NCBI GenBank assembly: GCA_021208265.1 | Contig: JAJOJU010000022.1 | Coordinates: 1-55,575, forward strand | Origin: Alphaproteobacteria bacterium | GTDB lineage: Bacteria > Pseudomonadota > Alphaproteobacteria > Micavibrionales > Micavibrionaceae | Direction: 5' to 3' | DNA length: 55,575 nucleotides | Shown: piece after piece, positions 31,647-41,097 of the stretch | Numbering within the stretch: position 1 is the stretch's first letter | Layout: each line of letters starts with the position of its first letter | Position numbers and translations under genes: made by a program | Notes under the pieces: generated by a model | The model's input: the letters and a program-made list of their open reading frames with translations, nothing else | Databases searched by the model: none | What the model was told of the DNA's origin: nothing

Positions 31647-32821
31647 GAATTTTTGCTCACTTTCGGGCTGTCGGTCTCTACTATAGCGCATTTTATTCGC
31701 GCACGCACGTCCTGATCAATGGCAATTACATCATCAAGCGTTTGCGGCGTGTCATAATTACTGCCGTCAATAATTCTAGATGTTTTTCCGGCAATATCAA
31801 GGAAGCCGCATCGCCCGGATAAAAATTCATCCACCATCACTTCATTTCCGGCATTAAGGGCAATACATGCCGCCAGCCCTTTATTCAGACAATCATAGGC
31901 CAGACGCAGAGCCGGAAACCTTTCAAAATCAGGGCGTTCAAAGGAAAGAATAGTCAATGTCTCAAGATCCAGCTTCCGGCCCGGTGTTGCTATCCGCTCC
32001 GGCCAGCTGAGCGCAGAAATAATCGGCGTGCGCATATCGCTCGCCCCCATCTGGCACAGGAACGATCCATCAGCATATTCCACCATGCCATGCACCAGCG
32101 ATTGCGGATGCACCATCACTTCGATCATGGAAGGCGGCATATCGAACAGATAATGCGCCTCGATTATCTCCAAGGCCTTGTTCATCATGGTGGCGCTGTC
32201 GATACTGATCTTGGCGCCCATCGACCATGTGGGGTGGCGCAAGGCTTGCTCCGGCGTGGCATCCGCCATTTGATCAAGGCTCCATTCCCGGAATGGACCA
32301 CCGGATGCAGTCAGGATAATGCGCTCCACCGCCGCCTTATTATTCTGATCGAACACCTGAAAGATGGCGTTATGTTCGCTGTCGACCGGCAGGATAGCTG
32401 TGCCAAATTCCGCCGCCCGTGCCATGACCATAGGGCCAGCAGCCACCAGCGGTTCCTTGTTTGCAATCGCCACAGCCTTGCTGTGTTCCAGCGCTGCCCA
32501 CAAGGGTTTTAATCCTGCAATACCCACGATTGCCATCAGGCTGATATCGGCAGGCACGCGAGCGGCCTCCGTAACAGCCGCCGCCCCCGATGCGCAAGCA
32601 ATGCCGGAACCAGATAACGCCGCTTTTAAATCATCGTAAAGAGCCTCATCCGCAATCACCGCATACTGTGCCTTCAGCTGTTTGGCAGCTTCCGCCAGCT
32701 TCATAACATTTTTATGGGCCGTCACAGTGTGAACGGAAAAACGATCCGGGTGCGCTAGAACGATATCGGCAGCGCTCTGCCCGATCGAACCTGTTACTCC
32801 GAAAATGTGAAGGGTTTTCAT
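31643..32821 (-). CDS. dxr: 1-deoxy-D-xylulose-5-phosphate reductoisomerase
   Basis: Dxr makes 2-C-methyl-D-erythritol 4-phosphate, the committed step of the non-mevalonate isoprenoid pathway. The 392 residues include the NADPH-binding FGVTGSIGQSAADIVLAHPD, AIANKEPLVAAGPMVM, the metal- and substrate-binding LPVDSEHNAIFQ, and TASGGPFREWS plus HPTWSMGAKISIDSATMMNK. The stop overlaps the rseP start by four bases, and the start follows the cdsA stop directly. It supplies precursors for undecaprenyl diphosphate made by the upstream uppS. Confidence 0.97.
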   Translation of the reverse strand: MKTLHIFGVTGSIGQSAADIVLAHPDRFSVHTVTAHKNVMKLAEAAKQLKAQYAVIADEALYDDLKAALSGSGIACASGAAAVTEAARVPADISLMAIVGIAGLKPLWAALEHSKAVAIANKEPLVAAGPMVMARAAEFGTAILPVDSEHNAIFQVFDQNNKAAVERIILTASGGPFREWSLDQMADATPEQALRHPTWSMGAKISIDSATMMNKALEIIEAHYLFDMPPSMIEVMVHPQSLVHGMVEYADGSFLCQMGASDMRTPIISALSWPERIATPGRKLDLETLTILSFERPDFERFPALRLAYDCLNKGLAACIALNAGNEVMVDEFLSGRCGFLDIAGKTSRIIDGSNYDTPQTLDDVIAIDQDVRARIKCAIVETDSPKVSKNS

Positions 32822-33493
32822 TTAGCTAAGCCCGGATAGCACCACGAATACAGGGCATGCCAGCAAAAGGGAATCGATCCTGTCCAAAACGCCACCATGG
32901 CCCGGTATTAAATGCCCGGCGTCTTTCACACCGGCAAGGCGCTTGGCCCATGATTCCAGTAGATCACCCGCCTGCCCGGCCGCCCCGATGGTAAGCCCGC
33001 CAAAGACGGCGAACATAAAGCTTTCAATATGCAGCCCAATCAGCCAGCAGATAACACCCGCCGCCGCCGCGCCACCCAGCGCGCCGCCAAGCCCCGCCCA
33101 TGTTTTATTCGGGCTGATGGAAGGGCAAAGCTTCGGCCCGCCCCATTTTTTCCCGGCGAAATAAGCGCCGATATCACTGCACACCACCATGCCGAGAACG
33201 GCAAAAGCCGCGCCGTTCCATGCCGGATGCCCCAGCGTATAAAAAGCATAACCACCCAGAAGGATGTAGAGAATGCCAAACATGAAAATGCTTTTTTCGG
33301 CGTCACTGTTGAGATGCCAGCTCATCTTCCACCATTCCCAAAGTGCAAGCCCGATGAAAACAAGGATCATAAGCACAAGCCAGATCCCGCCCAGCCATGC
33401 CGCCAGCAAACAGGGCGGCGCCAGAACAAGGCCCGAAAGAATACGTTTTTGCAAAGCTTCAGAAAGAGGCGGAAAATTTATATGCAAGCTCAC
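32822..33493 (-). CDS. cdsA: Phosphatidate cytidylyltransferase
   Basis: CdsA makes CDP-diacylglycerol, the branch point of phospholipid synthesis, in the inner membrane. About eight membrane helices are visible. The signature near the C-terminus (KDAGHLIPGHGGVLDRIDSLL) matches the family S-x8-K-R-x4-K-D-x3-P-G-H-G-G-x2-D-R-x-D pattern. The start is uncertain. I use the GTG at 33493, five bases past the uppS stop. A TTG at 33487, with AAGGGGG at better spacing, or an ATG at 33538 inside uppS are alternatives. Length from 33493 is 223 residues. Confidence 0.92.
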   Translation of the reverse strand: MSLHINFPPLSEALQKRILSGLVLAPPCLLAAWLGGIWLVLMILVFIGLALWEWWKMSWHLNSDAEKSIFMFGILYILLGGYAFYTLGHPAWNGAAFAVLGMVVCSDIGAYFAGKKWGGPKLCPSISPNKTWAGLGGALGGAAAAGVICWLIGLHIESFMFAVFGGLTIGAAGQAGDLLESWAKRLAGVKDAGHLIPGHGGVLDRIDSLLLACPVFVVLSGLS

Positions 33494-33497
33494 CCCC

Positions 33498-34220
33498 TTA
33501 CGCCTTCGATTCCTGAATAGCGCCGTAACGGCGGTCACGGCCTGAAAATTCAGCCATGGCGGATTCTAGATCAGCCTTGTCAAAATCAGGCCAGAGGGTA
33601 TTCGTAAACACGAATTCCGCATACGCACACTGCCACAGCAGGAAATTGCTGATGCGCTTTTCACCACTGGTGCGGATCAACAGGTCAGGATCAGGCGCCC
33701 CCGCAGTCAGCAGCGTGTTATCCATCAACGCTGTAATTTCTTCTTTTGTAAAAGCACGTCCGCGTTCCACCGCCATGGATGAGAGCTTCTGCGCCGCCTG
33801 AACAATATCCGCTCGTCCGCCGTAATTCAGGGCGATCATTACGGTAAGCGCGGCATTTTCAGCCGTTAGTTTTTCGGCATTCTGGATAAGCTCAACGATA
33901 TCGGCATCAAACGCCGCGCGCTCGCCCACCACACGCAAGCGAATATTATTCTTATGCAGTTCCGCCGTTTCTGAACGAAGATAATAACGCAAAAGCTTCA
34001 TCAGCTCTGATACTTCCGCCTGCGGGCGGTTCCAGTTTTCGGAAGAAAATCCGAACAGGGTCAGGTATTCAATTCCCAGCTCTGCCGCCGCGCGTGTTAC
34101 CCGGCGGGCCGCTTCCGCACCGCTTTTATGGCCCATAGTACGGGGCAAACCACGCGCCTGCGCCCAACGGCCATTGCCGTCCATAATAATGGCTATGTGC
34201 TTTGGAATATCCCGGTTCAT
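33498..34220 (-). CDS. uppS: Undecaprenyl diphosphate synthase (di-trans,poly-cis)
   Basis: UppS extends farnesyl diphosphate to the C55 carrier lipid used for peptidoglycan and O-antigen. The 240-residue cis-prenyltransferase is intact. Landmarks are HIAIIMDGNGRWAQARGLPR with the catalytic Asp, GHKSGAEAARRVTRAA, YLTLFGFSSENWNRP, and the C-terminal DLLIRTSGEKRISNFLLWQCAYAEF. It is followed closely by cdsA and preceded by frr with three bases between them. Confidence 0.97.
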   Translation of the reverse strand: MNRDIPKHIAIIMDGNGRWAQARGLPRTMGHKSGAEAARRVTRAAAELGIEYLTLFGFSSENWNRPQAEVSELMKLLRYYLRSETAELHKNNIRLRVVGERAAFDADIVELIQNAEKLTAENAALTVMIALNYGGRADIVQAAQKLSSMAVERGRAFTKEEITALMDNTLLTAGAPDPDLLIRTSGEKRISNFLLWQCAYAEFVFTNTLWPDFDKADLESAMAEFSGRDRRYGAIQESKA

Positions 34221-34223
34221 ATA

Positions 34224-34778
34224 TCAGACCGTCATAATGTCTTTTTCTTTGTCAGCGAGGGTCTTGTCGACCTGCGCGATCGTATCATCGGTCATTTTCT
34301 GGACTTCGGTTTCCAGCTTTTTCTGATCATCTTCGGAAATTTCGCCGTCCTTTTGCAATTTCTTGATGGTGTCCATCCCGTCACGGCGCACGTTACGAAT
34401 GGCAATACGGCAACTCTCCGCGTATTTACCAGCGACTTTAGTCAACTCCTTACGGCGTTCTTCGTTCAGATCGGGCAGCGGGATACGAATAACGGTGCCC
34501 TCCGGCTGCGGGTTTAGACCGAGACCAGAATTCAAAATCGCCTTTTCCACGGCTTTTGCCATTGATACGTCCCAGACCTGTACACTCAGCATACGTGGCT
34601 CCGGCACGCTGATGGTTGCCAGCTGGTTCAGCGGCATTTTGGAGCCGTAAGCTTCCACAGTTACCGGGTCCAGCAAGCTGGCGGAAGCACGGCCCGTGCG
34701 AAGCCCTGCAAATTCGGTATGGAGATTATCAAGCGCCCCGTCCATCCGGCGTTTAATATCGGCTTTATCGAATGACAT
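34224..34778 (-). CDS. frr: Ribosome recycling factor
   Basis: RRF splits post-termination ribosomes together with EF-G. The 184 residues are full length and show the three-helix bundle and beta domain. Landmarks are [59 protein letters not shown], and [20 protein letters not shown], ending in a Lys/Asp-rich helix. It lies between pyrH and uppS on the same strand, as is usual. Confidence 0.98.
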   Translation of the reverse strand: MSFDKADIKRRMDGALDNLHTEFAGLRTGRASASLLDPVTVEAYGSKMPLNQLATISVPEPRMLSVQVWDVSMAKAVEKAILNSGLGLNPQPEGTVIRIPLPDLNEERRKELTKVAGKYAESCRIAIRNVRRDGMDTIKKLQKDGEISEDDQKKLETEVQKMTDDTIAQVDKTLADKEKDIMTV

Positions 34779-34798
34779 TTTATATGTTCCCTCTTTAT

Positions 34799-35558
34799 TT
34801 AACTGGCGTTACCGATCACGGTAAACTTGCCCTTGGACTGAATAACTTCAGCAAAATTCCCCGGCTTCCGGACCGAGAATATAATAATCGGAATATTGTT
34901 TTCACGCGCCAGAGAGATTGCTGTCGCATCCATCACCTTTAAATCCTTGGTCAACACATCCATGTAAGTAATGCGCGGGTAATGCTCGGCATCGCTTACC
35001 TTCTGCGGGTCGGCGGAATAAACGCCGTCCACCTTCGTGCCTTTGAACAGAGCGTCACAATCCATTTCCGATGCCCGCAAGGCTGCCGCTGTATCAGTCG
35101 TGAAATAAGGGTTCCCCGTCCCGGCCGCGAAAATCACCACACGGCCTTTTTCCATGTGGCGCATGGCGCGGCGGCGGATGTATGGTTCACAAATTGAATT
35201 CATGCTGATAGCGGATTGCACACGCGTGGGCACGCCGATTTGTTCCAGCGAATTTTGCAGCGCCAGCGCATTGATAACGATGCCGAGCATGCCCATATAA
35301 TCAGCTGTTGTACGGTCCATGCCCTGCGCCGCGCCGGATACGCCGCGGAAGATATTCCCGGCCCCGACAACCACGCACACCTCAACGCCCATATCGATCA
35401 CGGCTTTGATATCTTCGGCCACGCGGTGAACTGTTTCCGGGTGAAGGCCGTATTCCCCCCGGCCCCATCAATACCTCCCCCGACATTTTGAGCATAACGC
35501 GCTTGTAAGGGAGAGCTTGAACGGAGGACGACATATCTGGTTTTTCCTGTGCGGACAT
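34799..35558 (-). CDS. pyrH: UMP kinase, one frameshift
   Basis: PyrH phosphorylates UMP to UDP in pyrimidine nucleotide synthesis and is usually an essential hexameric enzyme. The amino acid kinase fold shows [47 protein letters not shown], and [13 protein letters not shown]. One extra base in the C6 run at 35455-35460 separates EVLMGPG from [16 protein letters not shown]. The start at 35558 ([12 protein letters not shown]) gives 252 residues; the ATG at 35534 would give 244. It is separated from tsf by a strong terminator. Confidence 0.95.
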
Positions 35559-35619
35559 CTTTTTATCTTATCATTTTTAATTTGTATGCATCCTGACGCA
35601 ACTCCGGCCCGGATTCAAA

Positions 35620-35649
35620 TAAAAAAATCCCCGCAACACGGGCGGGGAT
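35620..35649 (-). terminator. Rho-independent terminator after tsf
   Basis: Read on the minus strand, ATCCCCGC and GCGGGGAT form a perfect 8-bp stem with a 7-base loop (35627-35649), followed immediately by a run of seven T's. It lies 31 bases beyond the tsf stop. This is a textbook intrinsic terminator and separates rpsB-tsf from pyrH-frr and the genes beyond. Confidence 0.92.
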
Positions 35650-35680
35650 CTTAAAATTTTTATAAAGACTATTCAAAAGG

Positions 35681-36604
35681 TTAGCCGTTAGCCACCTTCG
35701 CTACTTCGGCAGCGAAGTCTTCTTCTTCCTTCTCGATGCCTTCACCAAGCTCGAAACGGCTGAAGCCTGTAACTTTGATATCAGCGCCGATTTCTTTGGC
35801 AGCATTAGCAACCACGTCTGAGATTTTGGTTTTACCATCCATCACAAAGGCTTGTTCCAGAAGGCAGATTTGACCGTAGAAGTTTTTGCTCAGGTCACCC
35901 ATCACAATACCTTCCAGACGATCTTCCGGCTTGCCGGAAGCGCGGTGCTTTTCTGTCAGAACTTCTTTTTCACGGGCAATCGCTGCCGGATCAACGCTGG
36001 AGATATCCAGATATTCCGGGCGGGCTGCGGCAATATGCATAGCGATTTGCTTGCCGATAGCTTCCAACTTGTCAGCCGGTGCATCGGATTCCATAGCCAG
36101 CAGAACGCCGATTTTGCCAAGGCCGGGAACCAGCGCGCTGTGCACGTAAGGCACAACAATGCCTTTGGATACGCTTTGCATACCGGCGCGGCGGATGGTC
36201 ATATTCTCACCAATCGTTGCCACCAGTTCGGTCAGCGTATCCTGAACGGTTTTGCCGCCTGCATAAGGCTTGGCAAGCAGGTCAGCTGTGTCGTTGGCAT
36301 CCAGAGCAATCTCAGCCACTTTCTTGGCAAAGTTCTGGAACTGCTCGTTACGAGCCACGAAATCGGTTTCAGCATTTACTTCAACAACGGCGCCTTTTGT
36401 GCCGGAAGTTGCCACAGCCACAAGACCGTCAGCCGCCACACGGCCGGATTTCTTGGCAGCCTTTGCCAGACCGGCCTTACGCAGCCAGTCAACAGCGGCT
36501 TCCATGTCACCATTGTTTTCAACAAGCGCTTTTTTGGCATCCATCATGCCAACGCCTGTTTTTTCGCGTAGTTCTTTTACATCCGATGCTTTGATATCGG
36601 CCAT
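35681..36604 (-). CDS. tsf: Elongation factor Ts
   Basis: EF-Ts exchanges GDP for GTP on EF-Tu. The start at 36604 (MADIKASDVKELREKTGVGM) is the family N-terminus, with GAGAAGGAGAAAG just upstream as ribosome-binding site. The 307 residues are complete. The UBA-like first domain carries TGVGMMDAKKALVENNGDME. The core has ETDFVARNEQFQNFAKKVA, where TDFV is the EF-Tu contact motif, and the C-terminal part contains VLTEKHRASGKPE and LLEQAFV. It is paired with rpsB and followed by a strong terminator. Confidence 0.97.
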   Translation of the reverse strand: MADIKASDVKELREKTGVGMMDAKKALVENNGDMEAAVDWLRKAGLAKAAKKSGRVAADGLVAVATSGTKGAVVEVNAETDFVARNEQFQNFAKKVAEIALDANDTADLLAKPYAGGKTVQDTLTELVATIGENMTIRRAGMQSVSKGIVVPYVHSALVPGLGKIGVLLAMESDAPADKLEAIGKQIAMHIAAARPEYLDISSVDPAAIAREKEVLTEKHRASGKPEDRLEGIVMGDLSKNFYGQICLLEQAFVMDGKTKISDVVANAAKEIGADIKVTGFSRFELGEGIEKEEEDFAAEVAKVANG

Positions 36605-36632
36605 GGTCTTTCTCCTTCTCTTGCGTGTATGA

Positions 36633-37506
36633 TTAAGCGCTGGCAGCTTTTTTGGAATCCGCTGTGTCATCGCTTGCCGTATTGGCAGCGTCTTCAACGT
36701 CCTGTTTAGCTTTTTCGCCAGGTGTCATTTCCTCCTCAGGTTCTTCTTTTACCTTGGGAATCTCAACCTTGACATCCGTTGCCGTGCCCAGATCCTTACC
36801 GCTGCGGCCCAGTTCGGCCTGCAGACCATCAAGAACGGCATCCGCCATCAAGTCACAGTAAAGGTCAATCGCGCGCAGAGCGTCATCGTTACCGGGAATA
36901 ACATACTGAACGCCATCAGGATTCGAGTTCGTATCAACAACCGCGAATACAGGAATGCCCAGTTTGTTAGCTTCCTGAATGGCAATGTCTTCCATGCCCG
37001 TATCAATGATGAACAGAGCATCAGGCTGACCGCCCATGTCTTTAATACCGCCCAGTGTCAGCTCCAGCTTGTCGCGCTCGCGCGTCATCATCAGAAGCTC
37101 TTTCTTTGTGCGCTTCTTGGATTGCTCAACATCGCCCAGAATTTTTTTCTACTTCGCGCAGACGGGCAATAGATTTCGTGATTGTCTGCCAGTTGGTCAT
37201 CATACCACCGAGCCAACGGTGGTTCACATAGTACTGACCGCAACGCTTGGCGGATTCTTTGATTTTTTCCTGAGCCTGACGCTTCGTACCCACGAACAGA
37301 ACACGGCCGCCATTGGCAGCGATATCACGCATGGCTTTTACAGCCGTTTGCAGCATGGGTGTTGTTTGCTGAAGGTCGATAATGTGAACGCCGTTACGTA
37401 CGCCAAAAATATATTGGCGCATTTTGGGGTTCCAGCGACGTGTGTGGTGACCGAAGTGAACGCCTGCTTCAAGAAGTTGGCGCATAGTGAATTCTGGCAA
37501 AGCCAT
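36633..37506 (-). CDS. rpsB: 30S ribosomal protein S2, one frameshift
   Basis: S2 is a structural protein of the small ribosomal subunit. The start at 37506 gives [20 protein letters not shown]. Landmarks are [44 protein letters not shown], and [18 protein letters not shown]. One extra base in the T7 run at 37142-37148 breaks the frame; six give [20 protein letters not shown]. Repaired length is 290 residues, longer than the usual 240-260 because of an acidic Ala/Glu/Lys tail of about 45 residues. An essential gene, so the frameshift is almost certainly an error. Confidence 0.96.
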
Positions 37507-37609
37507 GGTAGTGGTTCCTTTCTTTCCGGTTGTTCCTCGGGCGGCTTTGGTCTTCTTTATCAAGACACCGGGTTGGAAACCGCCCTGCGTTTTTTAGTAA
37601 GTGCGCGCT

Positions 37610-37638
37610 TTATGACATGAAAACGGCACGGATTGCAA
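37610..37638 (-). promoter_or_regulatory. Candidate rpsB-tsf promoter
   Basis: On the minus strand, TTGCAA (37638-37633) and TCATAA (37615-37610) are spaced by 17 bases and would leave a leader of about 100 bases before rpsB. It falls between the dnaE stop and rpsB, where a promoter for the translation genes is expected. The hexamers are only moderate matches. Confidence 0.35.
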
Positions 37639-37646
37639 GGGGTTTT

Positions 37647-40600
37647 TTATATTTCTTCAACGCTGGAAACTCCCACTTCCGTCCGCAAGATATTCCGCGC
37701 CTGCGTGCCAAGCGCCCAGAAGCCGGGCAGCTTAACATCCGCCTGACGGCCCTCGCCCAGATCAACGGTGAGCTTTATTTTAATGCGTCCCTCGCCTTCG
37801 GCATCTAAAAACTCCTTCAGCTTCTTGATCGGCCCCTCAGCACCAAGCGTGATATGCACTTCACGAAGCGCGGCCTCGAGAGATTTATCTAGTGATTCAA
37901 GCCCCTGCGCCGTCAGCCGCACCTGATCTTCTCGCGTTTCGGCATCGACGGATAATAATAAGGTTTGGCCCGGCTCCAGCACATCGCGGTTCGCGGCAAG
38001 CGTTTCCGAAAAGATCGTGACTTCGAAAATTCCCGTGGGGTCGGACAGTTGCAGGAAGGCGTATTTGCTGCCCTTCTGCGAAACCTTTTCCTGCTTCTTC
38101 AAAAGCACCCCGGCCATACGGGTACGAACGGCGGGCAGACTTTCCAGTGAACGTTCGAGCTGCGCGAAGGTACGTACCCCCGTACGCTCCAGCTGCGCAA
38201 GGCGTGAGTCCAGAGGATGAGCGGACAGATAAAACCCAACGGCCTTGAATTCATGGGCCAGAAGCTCCAGTGAATCCCACGGCTTGATATCGGGCAGCGC
38301 GGGCATGGCAATGCCGGAACCAGCCTCTCCCCCGCCGAATAAATTTACCTGCCCCACTTCCTTTTCTTCCGCCAGTGACGCCGCATGACGAAGCATTGTT
38401 TCCACCCCGGCGGAAACTTGCGCCCGGTTGGAGTTCAGGCTGTCGAAGGCGCCAGCCGCAATCATCGCTTCGAACTGGCGGCGATTCATAGCCTTATGGT
38501 CGATGCGCGAAATAAAATCATCGAGGGATTTATAAGCACCCTTCTCTTTCCGTTCTGCCACGATCGTGGCCATGGCCTGCGCCCCCACCCCTTTTAGCGC
38601 ACCCAGCGCATAACGCACAGCCTCACCCTCCACTGCGAATTCCGGCAGGGAAGCATTCACATCCGGCGGGTGCAGCGTGATCTTCATTTTATCGAGATCC
38701 TGCTTGAAGACGGAAAGCTTGTCCGTATTCCCCAAATCAAGCGTCATGGAGGCCGCCATGAACTCCACCGGGTAATTGGCCTTCAGCCACGCCGTCCAAT
38801 ACGCAATCAAGGCATAAGCCGCCGCGTGGGATTTGTTAAAGCCGTAGCCTGCGAATTTAGCAATCTGATCGAAGATCTCGGAAGCCTTGACCTCCGGCAC
38901 CTGATGGTGCTCCGCCGCGCCCTTCACGAACATCTCGCGCTGCGCGTCCATTTCCTCTTTAATTTTTTTACCCATGGCCCGGCGCAAAAGATCCGCACCG
39001 CCGAGCGTATAGCCCGCCAGCGCCTGAGCAGCCTGCATGACCTGCTCCTGATAGATCATGATCCCGTGGGTTTCCTTCAAATAAGGCTCAAGGATCGGGT
39101 GCATGAAATCCGGCTCTTCCTCACCGTTTTTACGGCGGCCGTAAAGCGGGATATTATCCATGGGGCCGGGGCGATAAAGCGATACAAGCGCGATGATATC
39201 CTCAAACCGCGTCGGCTTGATCCGCCGCATGGCATCGCGCATGCCCGCACTTTCCAACTGGAACACACCGACCGTATTCCCTGCCGCCATCAGGTTATAA
39301 GTGTTTTTATCATCGAGCGGGATTTTGAGGATATCCAGCGGTTTATCAAGGCGCCGGTTCACCAGCTCCACCGCCTTTTGAACAACGGTCATGGTTTTAA
39401 GGCCGAGGAAGTCAAACTTCACAAGGCCCGCAGATTCCACATATTTCATATTGAACTGCGTCACCGGCATTTCGGAACGCGGGTCGCGGTAAACGGGAAC
39501 CAACTCATGCAGCGGCCTGTCGGCAATCACCACCCCGGCGGCGTGGGTGGAAGCATGACGATATAACCCCTCCAACTGCAAGGCGATGGTAATCAGCTTA
39601 TTATGCGTTTCATCCTTATGGCGCTGGGCTTCCAACTCTGGATCGGCAGCTAATGCCTCTTCCAGCGTCATCGGGTTGGCCGGATTATTGGGGATCATCT
39701 TGGCGATGCGATCCACCATGCCATAGGGCATTTGCAGAACGCGGCCCACATCGCGCACAACAGCGCGCGCCTGCAATTTACCGAAGGTAATAATCTGCGC
39801 CACGCGGTCGCGGCCGTATTTATCCTGCACGTAGCGGATAACCTCATCCCGCCGTTCCTGACAGAAGTCGATATCAAAGTCGGGCATGGATACCCGTTCG
39901 GGGTTCAGGAAACGTTCGAATAGCAGCCCCAAAGCCAGCGGGTCAAGGTCGGTAATCTTGAGCGCCCAGGCAACGACAGAGCCCGCCCCGGAACCCCGCC
40001 CCGGCCCCACGGGGATATCATGATCCTTCGCCCATTTAATGAAGTCAGAAACGATCAGGAAGTAACCGGGGAAGCCCATTTCTTCAATGACTGACAGCTC
40101 AAACTTCAGGCGCTCGAAATACTCATCATGATTGGCATCCTTGGCGACAAAATTTTCGAGCCGCCATTTAAGGCCTTCTTCGGCTTGCGCACGCAGCTCC
40201 TCCACCTCGCTCCGCCCCTCTTCCGTGGTAAAGGCGGGCAGGATAGGGTTGATGGGCTTCAACAGAAATGAACAGCGCTTGGCAATCTGCACCGTGTTCT
40301 GAATGGCTTCGGGGATATCCTTAAACAGCGCCACCATTTCAGTGGCGGATTTAAAGTAATGTTCCTTTGTTACCTTGCGGCGGTCTTCTTCCGTCACGTA
40401 CCGCCCTTCGGAGATACAGAGCAGTGCATCATGCGCCTCATGCGCACCCTTGTTCTTGAAATAACAATCATTTGTGGCAACGAGCGGGATGTTGAGGGCA
40501 TAGGCGATTTCCAGAAGGCCTTCTTCCACCAGCTCTTCATCTGCCCAGCCATGGCGCTGAAGCTCGATATAAAAGCGCTCGTCATAAATATCTTTCAGCT

Positions 40601-41069
40601 TTTGCGCCAGTTCCTCTGCTTTTTCACGCTGATGATGGAGCAGCGCTTGTGCAATCGGCCCCTTTATCCCGCCGCTTAAGGCAATAACGCCTTCCGCATA
40701 TTGCGCGAGCGCTTCCGGCGTAACAGGTAAGAAACCCTGCTCCGCCCCGTTCATATAGGAGTCAGATAAAAGCGTGCAGAGATTGCGATACCCTGCTTCC
40801 GTTTGCGCCAGCAGCACCATTTGCTGCCCGGCTTCCAACACCTCGACCTGTGCGCCCAAAATAGGCTGCACGCCGTTATTTGCCGCCTCCAGCGCGAACT
40901 CCATCGCGCCGAACATGTTGTTGGTGTCAGTCACCGCCACGGCAGGCATACCGCCCGCCTTACAGAGCTTTACTAGGTCCTTGACCTTGATAGCCCCTTC
41001 CGCCAGCGAATAGGCGGAATGGAGGTGCAGATGCACAAACTGCTGGTTATTTACCGAATCGGGGGCCAT
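37647..41069 (-). CDS. dnaE: DNA polymerase III alpha subunit
   Basis: DnaE is the replicative DNA polymerase. The 1140 residues are intact and in family order: PHP domain (FVHLHLHSAYSLAEGAIKV), palm and fingers with GPGRGSGAGSVVAWALKITD and the catalytic DFDIDFCQERRDEVIRYV, thumb and fingers with YRHASTHAAGVVIAD and FLGLKTMTVVQKA, then SLYRPGPMDNIPLYGRRKNG, GYGFNKSHAAAYALIAYWTAWLK, a helix-hairpin-helix, and an OB fold (VRTRMAGVLLKKQEKVS). The PHP zinc-site histidines look intact. It precedes rpsB, as in other alphaproteobacteria. Confidence 0.98.
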   Translation of the reverse strand: MAPDSVNNQQFVHLHLHSAYSLAEGAIKVKDLVKLCKAGGMPAVAVTDTNNMFGAMEFALEAANNGVQPILGAQVEVLEAGQQMVLLAQTEAGYRNLCTLLSDSYMNGAEQGFLPVTPEALAQYAEGVIALSGGIKGPIAQALLHHQREKAEELAQKLKDIYDERFYIELQRHGWADEELVEEGLLEIAYALNIPLVATNDCYFKNKGAHEAHDALLCISEGRYVTEEDRRKVTKEHYFKSATEMVALFKDIPEAIQNTVQIAKRCSFLLKPINPILPAFTTEEGRSEVEELRAQAEEGLKWRLENFVAKDANHDEYFERLKFELSVIEEMGFPGYFLIVSDFIKWAKDHDIPVGPGRGSGAGSVVAWALKITDLDPLALGLLFERFLNPERVSMPDFDIDFCQERRDEVIRYVQDKYGRDRVAQIITFGKLQARAVVRDVGRVLQMPYGMVDRIAKMIPNNPANPMTLEEALAADPELEAQRHKDETHNKLITIALQLEGLYRHASTHAAGVVIADRPLHELVPVYRDPRSEMPVTQFNMKYVESAGLVKFDFLGLKTMTVVQKAVELVNRRLDKPLDILKIPLDDKNTYNLMAAGNTVGVFQLESAGMRDAMRRIKPTRFEDIIALVSLYRPGPMDNIPLYGRRKNGEEEPDFMHPILEPYLKETHGIMIYQEQVMQAAQALAGYTLGGADLLRRAMGKKIKEEMDAQREMFVKGAAEHHQVPEVKASEIFDQIAKFAGYGFNKSHAAAYALIAYWTAWLKANYPVEFMAASMTLDLGNTDKLSVFKQDLDKMKITLHPPDVNASLPEFAVEGEAVRYALGALKGVGAQAMATIVAERKEKGAYKSLDDFISRIDHKAMNRRQFEAMIAAGAFDSLNSNRAQVSAGVETMLRHAASLAEEKEVGQVNLFGGGEAGSGIAMPALPDIKPWDSLELLAHEFKAVGFYLSAHPLDSRLAQLERTGVRTFAQLERSLESLPAVRTRMAGVLLKKQEKVSQKGSKYAFLQLSDPTGIFEVTIFSETLAANRDVLEPGQTLLLSVDAETREDQVRLTAQGLESLDKSLEAALREVHITLGAEGPIKKLKEFLDAEGEGRIKIKLTVDLGEGRQADVKLPGFWALGTQARNILRTEVGVSSVEEI

Positions 41070-41097
41070 GCCCCGATCCTAGCAAGCAGCGCGCGGC

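Noticed and set aside
38670-39566. Plus-strand open frame opposite dnaE
   Set aside because: His/Arg-rich shadow of dnaE coding sequence.
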